Assembly: GCF_031877795.1 (NCBI RefSeq)
Contig: NC_133970.1
Location: 46,193,287 to 46,257,286, forward strand
DNA from: Strix aluco
Taxonomy: Eukaryota > Chordata > Aves > Strigiformes > Strigidae
Reading direction: 5' to 3'
Length of the DNA: 64,000 nucleotides
Within the stretch, counting starts at the first letter, position 1; each line of letters starts with the position of its first letter. Below are positions 56,757 through 64,000 of this stretch, piece after piece. The position numbers and the translations under genes were made by a program. A model generated the notes under the pieces. It worked only from the letters and a program-made list of their open reading frames with translations, made no database searches and was not told the DNA's origin.

Positions 56757-59224
56757 TATTGAGTCAGGATATGGCAGTGGGAAGCAGTTCTTCTTTGTCA
56801 CCAATGTATATGTTTCAGTGAAATAAGCAAAACCAACATTTAGCGGTAGTAGCAATACAAGTGTCTCTGTATCTGAATGACTCATGGGTCTGGGATGAGG
56901 AAGCAGGAAATTATGAAATCATGGCAAAAAAAGGGGGAATGTTAATAGGTTGTGCAAGGAACGGTTTTGAACTAGCAAGTAATATAAGTGTTGTTAATCC
57001 GCCCCCTAGTCGGAAACAAATCGCAAGGTTTTCTAAACGATTGTTTGATCTATGGAAATGCTGTGAACTGGGATGCTGTAGCACCCCGGGTGTTGGCAAT
57101 GACAAGTGGCCATGGTCACGGGCTCATTTGGCACACACAGAGACAATGGAGAAAAAATCAGATATACAAGGGCTAACTTTAGCTACTGTGGTCATGTACA
57201 AAGAGGGCTCTGGAGGTTATGTATATAAAGAGGGAATATGGAATGAAGGTGAAGGAATCCCTCAGATATGGGGGATATCCGGGGAAGAAATTAGCATAGG
57301 ATGTCGAATGGTGGATGGAACCAAGTATAGTGGGTCCACCCAGATATCAATTTCAACCTCACAGGGTAAAAGCGTTACAGACTGTGATGGTAGTAAGCCT
57401 GAGTGTTGGCACGACCACATTTTAGAACAAAATGTTATGGTGGAATGTCTATGGAAACGACAGGGAAATGGGTTAAAATTTAAATTTCAAATCCAAGTCC
57501 AAGCTGAACCAACTTGGCTGAGTTTTTCATTAACTGAGACAGCAGAAGTCAGCTGTATATGGAAACGTCCAGATGAAAACATAATTTTTAGAATTAAAAA
57601 TGGAACAAGGCCAATAAAGCCAATGACGACGACAGTTAAGACAACAATGACAACAATGGTCAAGTTAATGGCTCCCCCATACCCTGGATACCACATTTAT
57701 GAAACAGGCCCACACATAATTTGGAAAACAGGTCAGCAGATTGTATTGTACAATCCTAAATGGTCATTGAAGCAAATAGAATTACATTTGCAACTAGATA
57801 TGTCAGGCATCCACCAAAAATGCCTCCCATTTATAAAAGCAACACAGGAGGGATGGAGAGAGTGGTTAAAATCTCGCACTATGAGGTCAAAAAGGGATGT
57901 GACAGGGGTCTTAGGAACAGGACTAGGAGTACTAAACAGCATAGACCCAGAAGTAATAATGAACAAGCGGGCATCCACAACCGGAGAGCTGGTCAAACTA
58001 AAACAACCTTTGATATCATCCTTGTTAGCCTTAGGGAATCATGAATGGCTGACGTCTAAACTACTCCCTGATTGGGAAAAAAACAATATTAAGGACCATT
58101 TGATGATAGTAGAAGGATTGGAAATGATACCAAAAGACATATCCTGGGCCCTTAGTTGCATCCAGGCACAAATGTGGATGCAAATTGTCATTTCCGATAT
58201 CTTAAGAGAAGGCGAAGAAGGAATCCTCCCAACAGAGATTAGAAAGATAATTTGGGATAAGGCAAAACCTCAAGAGAGGGAGTTGCAGTCCTGGTGGAAA
58301 CTGGTGAATTTTACATATGAAAGTCAGGATGACAAAATAATTGCCTTTGCATTAACAGTTGTAGATGCTGCCCAACATAGCATATACCCTGTTACCTCTA
58401 TAGGACTACACCATGGGGGAATGATAATCAGTCCAGTAGGGCATAGGAGATGGGCATGGAAGCAAGGGGATAAATGGCAAACCGTCAACACAGAACTATG
58501 CATTAATATGGGCCAGCAGGGATACGTTTGTGAAGGGAACGGCATACAGGCCGAAGACATGTGCTTAGACACACATCAGAAAGTGTGTCATTTTGAGATA
58601 CAGTCATCCATAAACAATGATACAGTCATGATATATATAGGAGAAGGGTGCATATGTCTTCGTACCCTTTGCACAAGTGTGCTCATAGATGGCTATCATA
58701 GGGTAAAGATAGGAATCTATTCCAATCATTGTGTATGCAATTTCACAAAAATTGAAGGGTGTGATTTTGCCTATACTATCCCAGTACTAACCTCTCAGGT
58801 AATAGAATCAGATTATACCTTGATTAGAAAAATAGATCCTGTCTCTATAGGAATGAATTTGAATAGGATTAAAGAAATGTTACAACATAAAGACTTACTC
58901 TCCATCCTAGAAGATGTAAAAAGGAAAGGAAAAGAAACGTTGGTTGTAGTAAAACATGATACAGAACAAATTCATGAGATTCTAACACAAGTACAGAAAA
59001 CCACTGATCACCACTGGTGGGATACTCTCCTTGGGTGGTCACCTACAGCTACCGGAATACTTACTATAGCTCTCCACCCAATTATAGCATTGCTGATAGC
59101 AGTAGCGATCCTACTAATTCTCACTATAGCCATATATGTCTGGAATTGGAGACTTACCAGACGCATACAGGCTATATACGAGGCTCTTCACTTTATTCCA
59201 ATATCTAAAAAAATAGGGCCCTGA
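56705..59224 (+). pseudogene. env: ERV3 envelope with long TM subunit, early TGA
   Basis: An ATG at 56705 overlaps the end of pol and leads a hydrophobic signal-like segment ([11 protein letters not shown]). TGA at codon 39 (56819-56821) interrupts it. From 56822 the frame is open to 59224. Counting from the GTG at 56861: surface subunit to about 345, a furin-type RSKR site (57884-57895), a glycine-rich stretch (GVLGTGLGVL) like a fusion peptide, then a TM subunit of about 440 residues with Cys-rich C-terminal half (GCICLRTLC) and a membrane anchor near 745-770 (IIALLIAVAILLILTIAIY). Glycosylation motifs include NDS, NIS, NGT, NFT and NDT. No CX6CC motif or gammaretroviral immunosuppressive segment is seen. 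Confidence 0.85.
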
Positions 59225-59365
59225 AAACTAGATTTAAAATATAAGAAAGTAGGCATAAGTATAAGTATTAGAATTGGGAGTGAATTTCAGTAGGTAAAAC
59301 TATTAGTTAGTATAAGGATTATGAGTGAATTTTAGCTCACGAAAGAAGTAAAAGAATTAATTACT

Positions 59366-59383
59366 AGGAAAAGAAAGGGGGAA
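59366..59383 (+). promoter_or_regulatory. ERV3 polypurine tract
   Basis: AGGAAAAGAAAGGGGGAA lies one base before the 3' LTR, a textbook gammaretroviral plus-strand primer. Confidence 0.85.
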
Positions 59384-59384
59384 T

Positions 59385-59950
59385 TGAAGTGAGGAACCCT
59401 AACAAAATGTATGCAGGACAACTAAGAGGGACACTGGACAGGCAGGATGATGCAATAAAAGGATGAGTTACAGCAGGGTGGGCTCTCAGCAGGGTGGGCT
59501 CTCAGCAGGATGGGCTCTTGAGATAAGGAAGGAGCTGCAACTACTGAGTCCCAAGCTAAGGAACGGGGACTCAACGAATGCTGAGTTGTCATGACTATAG
59601 AAATGCTGAAAAAGACCTAATTGGGTGAAAAGTCACGAGAGGAAGAGGAGGCATCTTCAATCTTCATCCTGAAGACCCCCACCCAAGACCACCAGAAGCC
59701 ACTGCACAGGCGCAACGGAGAGGGACTTGGGGCGGGATTTATGTTAATGATTTCTCAAAACTAATTGTAATATCTCTCCCTATTCTCGGAATTATAATGA
59801 ATATGTAAATGCTTTACGCTATAGAAAGGAGCTGCTTTTCGCTCCAAGGGGTGCACGTTTGTGGAGGAGCGATCCCCCGTGCACCCAGCGCTGAATAAAC
59901 ATACCTTCTTTATAACCTTACTGGTTGTAAAGTCATTACTCCACACGTCA
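59385..59950 (+). repeat. ERV3 3' LTR
   Basis: TGAAGTGAGG to CCACACGTCA, with the same three 16-bp units near 59468 and AATAAA near 59893. It differs from the 5' LTR mainly by transitions, several at CpG sites. Confidence 0.93.
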
Positions 59951-61201
59951 TACATGCGCATACACAAAATGTACAAACACACACACAGAAACAAAAGTAT
60001 TTGGATCCAGTAGAATGAAGTACGTACCCACACACCAATAAACAGAGAAAGAACAGGTGAAAGAGAAGCTAGCTCAAAGAAAAGCTCCCTCTTCTCGAGT
60101 TTAGAGCAAATACTCCCAATGCCTTGGCATTCCTCAACGGGCGATAATTGAGACTCGAGCGGGTTGACTTCGCCCTGGACTTCCGTCAGCTCTGGCAGCA
60201 GATGACACCTTAAGGGTTTGGTACCTGAGAGGCGTCCCAGCTCAGGGGAGATGCTGGTCACAGGCCCGCTGCGATCCAGGAGAGCTCAAAGGGTCTCCCA
60301 CTGTGGTCGCCATTTATAGGGTCCAAGATAATTGACTTTTGTCAGATACCTTCTGGTGCCTTCCAGCAGTTACACAAGAATTTGATTAATGTGCGACTCT
60401 GTTATTGTTCCCATTTGACCCCATCCCAGGCACAGGTGTGCCAGGCCCTTAGGAGTTGATGGGCCATTTTAACCATTTCCGAGCAATCGGGAGGGGCAGG
60501 AGCCAGGCTCGTTAACGTTATCAGTCCTTATCTCCACAGATTGGTGTATAGCTCGGGGGGATGTGGGTGGAATCACATCTAGCACCAAGCAGCCGAACAA
60601 GGAGGGGCGGGGAGGGGTGACAACTGCACCACCACAATCAGCTATTAGTTGGAGCCATCTCATATGTTTTTATTCTGTATCAGGCCAAGATAAAATATGA
60701 TGAGTTGCTACACAGAGTCAAGCATCAAAGAGAAGTGCTATCAAGTGCAATTGAAATGGTACTAAAGTAGTTTTTGCAGCAGTGTGAGACCATGTAGGGA
60801 TGGACTCTATTACAAGCACAATAGGCTAGTACAATGATGCTATTGACATTTCAGCTGCTGTCCTGAAATTGTTTTGTTTTGTCCATACTATTAATTAAGT
60901 TTTTTCAGTAATGGTTCAGAAGTCTCAGTATTGAAACTCAGTAGAGGGCCAGTTTCGATCTGATTTTAGACAAACTTCTACATACCTCATTAAAGATAAC
61001 TTTTGCTCTAGTATACTTTGAATTTGGTGCAGAAAATCTGAACCCCTCTTTGGGGATGAGCAGTTCATACTTTTCAGATGAAGTTCAAGAGTAGCAGTAA
61101 ATGCTGCATACTGCAACATCTTAGGACAAAACTGATTAATAACTACTATGAAATCAGTATCAAGAGTCTTAGCAGCTTCCTCTTGGCTGTCCAGAGGTAG
61201 C

Positions 61202-61741
61202 TGTTATGGAGGCTCTCAAATAAACAACCAATCACCAAAAAATTAAAAATTAATTATTAACACAATTAACTAGCTCTCCATAATTTACAGGTTCCAATGT
61301 CTGTGAGAGGAGAACAGAACAACTTCCTAGGGTTTAACAACCCAAAACACAGAACAAAGCCCCACTCCCTAGGGTTTAACGGCAACCCAAAACCCTCTAT
61401 CACTCAGCTCTATCACTCACCTAACTGTGAGGGCTCTCAACCTCAAGGAGCTGCTCAGGGCAGCGTCCAACCCAAGTCACCTCAAGGATTTTCCTTGGGC
61501 AGCATCCCAACCCAAGGGAAGAGTCCTCAACCACAGCATGCTGCTCCAGGGGACAAGCTCAAAATGGCTCCCCCAGGGGACTCCATTTATACCCAGGTTA
61601 AATCTGACCTGTAGGCAATAGCGGCTCCCATTGGTCAAAGGCCCCAATTACCACGAAGCCCTGAGAGCAAAAGCAGTCAGGAGCTGCTGCACTTCAGCAG
61701 CCAAGAAGCTCTGCTTTCATTGGGCAGATGCACCTGCCACA
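61202..61741 (-). mobile_element. Solo LTR, further family
   Basis: 540 bases, TGTTATGGAGGC to CCTGCCACA, with a perfect 5-bp TSD gtagc (61197-61201 and 61742-61746). On the minus strand CCTGGGTATAAATGG near 61590 is a TATA box, so the transcribed strand is minus. A 105-codon ORF at 61297-61614 is a by-product of the LTR. Confidence 0.88.
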
Positions 61742-62961
61742 GTAGCAGTTAGTGTCTGTTATGTTAACTGATGGATAATCCTGGAGTAGCAGTGTATTAA
61801 TAGGATTCTTGGAACATGAACCTCTTCAGCAAAAAAGTTGCAGAAACACTCCAGTCCATTTTTTCTAGAAGACTGCATCACACCATGTTTTCAGGTTTGA
61901 ATCATAGTTTGTTCACCTTCATCCAAATCCCAATTTTGGCTAGGCTTGAAAAGTAGGGAAATTGTATAATCTTGGTTTGATTAGAGAAGCATAGACTTTA
62001 CTATAATAAACAGCGATAATACTGTAGCTCAAAATACATTATACAAACTAGTGAAAAATAGCCTGAAACGATGTACCTTCTTCAGATCTCAATCTGATAG
62101 TCTGCAGTGCTGTGAAACAAAGGACAGCAAATCAAGCTTTAATGTGCTTTTCAAAGTGTGATCATTGCTAGCAGCCTTTCCCAAGAACCAAGAGTATGTA
62201 ATATACTTTATTCTGAAAAACAAAGCAGTAATGTGTCATAAAATTACGTGCAAGACAGTGTGATGTTGCATTTGAAGACTGCATATAGAAGCTGTTTTTG
62301 CAACTTGGTGAAGAGAAACACTTGACAAAGTATGCATTTATTAAAGACAGGCTTACTACATTTCCTTTTCTTGAAACTACTATTCAGCTAAGAATTCTCC
62401 AAGCATTACCACTGTGTTAGATAATAAGGATATAGTGGATGTTCTGTGTTTTGGTTTTTCAAAATGCTGTTAACCCCCTGTTGGTTATTCCTTGAGGGTG
62501 AGTTCAAGCTGTTCCTAAAGTAACTTAATGGGATAAAAGAATTTAGAATCTTTTCTTTGTTTAATTCACTCTAGTTGCAGTATTTATTCAACTGCTTACC
62601 ATAAAGGATTCAGTTCAGGACAGCATTCTTCTTTAGATGAGGAATATAACTTACAGAGTTTTGTGTGCCTTATATGTATGGCTCTGTGATAGGGAGTTGT
62701 TATATTCAAAGGGTACAAGGTCCCAGGATGGAAATCTGCTTGGGGGTTCAGATAGAATTACCACCACCACCACCAGTTCCCTCCCCCTAGTCCCATACTC
62801 CTCTCTTGTAGGTTGTATTTCTTTTTTTTTTTTTTTTTCTCAATTAGATGAGCAGCTTGAATTTTACTTCAGAATAATGAAAAATGAATTAAAATGTATG
62901 GTGAAACCTGTTATATAAAATGAGGTTAATAAAAGTGTTTGTTCAACCCTTTTCTTTGCAG

Positions 62962-63059
62962 ATATGTTTTGAGAAACAACTTCTAGATTTGGCCAAAATG
63001 GCCTCTGATATGAGACCTGTGGCTTGGAGAAGTACTTTCTTCCATCACAGTTGTGTCAA
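62962..63059 (+). other. Possible cryptic exon in NDUFS4 intron 2
   Basis: 98 bases between a strong acceptor (cccttttctttgcag) and a strong donor (gtaagc). Read in the phase left by exon 2 it has no stop, but its length is not a multiple of three and it does not match any NDUFS4 sequence known to me. It would disrupt the frame of the next exon. It could be an alternative or non-coding exon, or chance. Confidence 0.25.
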
Positions 63060-63754
63060 GTAAGCAGGTGGCCAAGTTGTTTGAACTATATGTTGTACTC
63101 TGGGTTCAAGATAAATGAAAAGTTGCTTGCTGGTGGTTTATAAAATCTTTAATACAGTGTGTCTTGTTCTTGATACTTAGTGTTTAGTTTGCATTTGGTC
63201 GTCTGCAGTTATAATGTTTGACACTTGAGTGGTATTAGTTTCCAGTGTAGAAGGTGTTTAAGGTATAAAAATAATATTCTAGAATTATTTCAAAATTACA
63301 TTTTTTCAATAAAGTATTCAAAACAGAAAACTGTTTGTGAATAAAAATACATATACATCTACTTCAATTATAAGTATCTAATGTAAGTGTGGACTTGCAT
63401 AGAGTTAAATACTTAAAGGCCTTTACTCTTTTTATGGTTGCTGATAGTTTATTTACGTGTCTGTGTTTTTTGCTGCAAACCATAATCTATTAAAAAGTTC
63501 TTCTTCTGCCCCCCCAGCCCCCAGTGAAGCCTAACAAATACTGCTCTGGGGAGGAAAAAACTGACTTGGGTAACTTTGTCAAGCAGCTAATGTGAAATTT
63601 AATATTTAACGTTTTGGGGGGTGGTGATAATTCTTCTCACTTCATGTATACCACACTGGTCTGCCAGAGCATATATTTATATCTAAACAGTGATTTTTGT
63701 TTTAAATAATTTGGCAGTTTCTTCTTTTGTGGTTTTGGCTGGTAGTTGCATTTG

Positions 63755-64000
63755 CCCTTTGGCAATCAGGATGATTATGGATAGTGAAAAACACGTCCGC
63801 ATATGATACTTCATCCCACTTCCCCTCCCTTCTTAAGAACAACATTAACTGTAGGAGGGTATTATAGTCCAAAGTTCCATTTAGTGGCCATTGTGCCCCA
63901 TTTTCCAGTTTATAAAGTGGCCACCACTGATTGCAATATTTTATGAGAGTCTTTTTATTTTCTGTACCCCCAGACTTAATGATATCTTTCCAATGCATTA
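63755..64000 (-). pseudogene. gag: Inverted gag fragment of the ERV3 family
   Basis: On the minus strand it reads nearly the same as the ERV3 matrix region (TENKKTLIKYCNQWWPLYKL, then GKWDEVSYADVFF), with a handful of substitutions. Homology stops at about 63755 within the matrix region, where unrelated sequence begins. The upstream part lies beyond the window. It is a second, truncated copy of the family in opposite orientation. Confidence 0.9.

Larger units (their letters stand above)
50090..59950 (+). mobile_element. ERV3: gammaretrovirus-like ERV with atypical env
   Basis: LTRs at 50090-50654 (565 bp) and 59385-59950 (566 bp), an Arg-type primer site, a 1.1-kb leader, gag, pol in the gag frame, env overlapping the end of pol, and a classic purine tract. 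The flanks share 14 bases (tacatgcgcataca, 50076-50089 and 59951-59964). This fits a 4-bp TSD (taca) placed in a 10-bp tandem repeat. The LTRs differ at roughly 25 sites by eye, so it is older than ERV1. Coding regions are nearly complete, with an early TGA in gag, an early TGA in env and lost residues in RNase H and the integrase finger. Confidence 0.95.
49896..60636 (-). mobile_element. Solo LTR, family C, split by ERV3
   Basis: The two outer parts (49896-50089 and about 59951-60636) together correspond to the solo LTR at 36129-37088. They are flanked by a perfect 5-bp TSD atcag (49891-49895, 60637-60641). ERV3 lies between them. Confidence 0.9.
47833..64000 (+). other. NDUFS4: NDUFS4 intron 2, left part
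   Basis: It starts gtaagg and continues past the window. It contains the ERV3 nest (49896-60636), a solo LTR (61202-61741) and an inverted gag fragment (63755-64000). The other stretches (47833-49890, 60642-61196, 61747-62940 and 63080-63750) are AT-rich with short ORFs only. Confidence 0.85.

Noticed and set aside
61297-61614. 105-codon ORF rich in Pro, Gln and Ser
   Set aside because: It lies inside a solo LTR with a perfect TSD and TATA box on the other strand.
60642-64000. Search for NDUFS4 exon 3
   Set aside because: No sequence encoding the expected DITTLTG block was seen in any plus-strand frame; it must lie beyond the window.
1-64000. CRISPR arrays, bacterial operons, tRNA or rRNA genes
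   Set aside because: None found; the tRNA-like stretches are the 18-base primer-binding sites of the ERVs.

Overview
The window is bird nuclear DNA. Two exons of a conserved host gene are recognisable on the + strand: NDUFS4 exon 1 (21174-21259, under a CpG-rich promoter) and exon 2 (47754-47832). NDUFS4 encodes the AQDQ subunit of mitochondrial complex I. Intron 1 spans 26.5 kb, and intron 2 runs past the right edge. The bird assignment rests on a CR1 LINE fragment with its typical 3' end and on bird-type LTR families. NDUFS4 is Z-linked in chicken, so Z, or a W copy in a female, is the likely location (inference).

About half of the window is endogenous retrovirus (ERV) or LTR sequence. Boundaries were set from TG...CA ends and target-site duplications (TSDs). 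Left part (1-21 kb, upstream of NDUFS4): a solo LTR (1754-2895), then a nest. ERV2 (5845-18930, + strand, TSD gccac, Leu-tRNA primer site) is decayed and has a new ERV inside its 5' LTR. That insert, ERV1 (5996-12390, - strand, TSD cattg), is an ERVL-like element with two identical 604-bp LTRs, open gag, open pol in the same frame behind one amber codon, a Lys-tRNA primer site and no env. It is the youngest element here and looks close to intact.

Intron 1 (21-48 kb) holds two solo LTRs of the ERV1 family (28511-29109, 39119-39726), an antisense CR1 fragment (31933-33275), a solo LTR of family C (36129-37088), the rearranged class II element ERV4 (39860-43542, 6-bp TSD) and a further solo LTR (44262-45260). 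ERV4 keeps two matrix-like modules, a piece of a foreign LTR, an integrase tail and a short but open truncated env frame.

Intron 2 (48-64 kb) holds a second nest: ERV3 (50090-59950, + strand) inside a family C solo LTR (49896-60636, TSD atcag). ERV3 has gammaretrovirus-like gag and pol, an Arg-tRNA primer site and a long-TM envelope that lacks the usual gammaretroviral CX6CC motif. Both gag and env carry an early in-frame TGA; gag and pol are separated by a third TGA in one frame. A solo LTR (61202-61741) and an inverted gag fragment of the ERV3 family (63755-64000) follow.

Most interesting for follow-up: the intact ERVL element with its amber gag-pol junction; the unusual ERV3 envelope; short single-pass, cysteine-rich membrane ORFs upstream of gag in unrelated ERVs; and the open truncated Env frame of ERV4. 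All LTR comparisons were made by eye.
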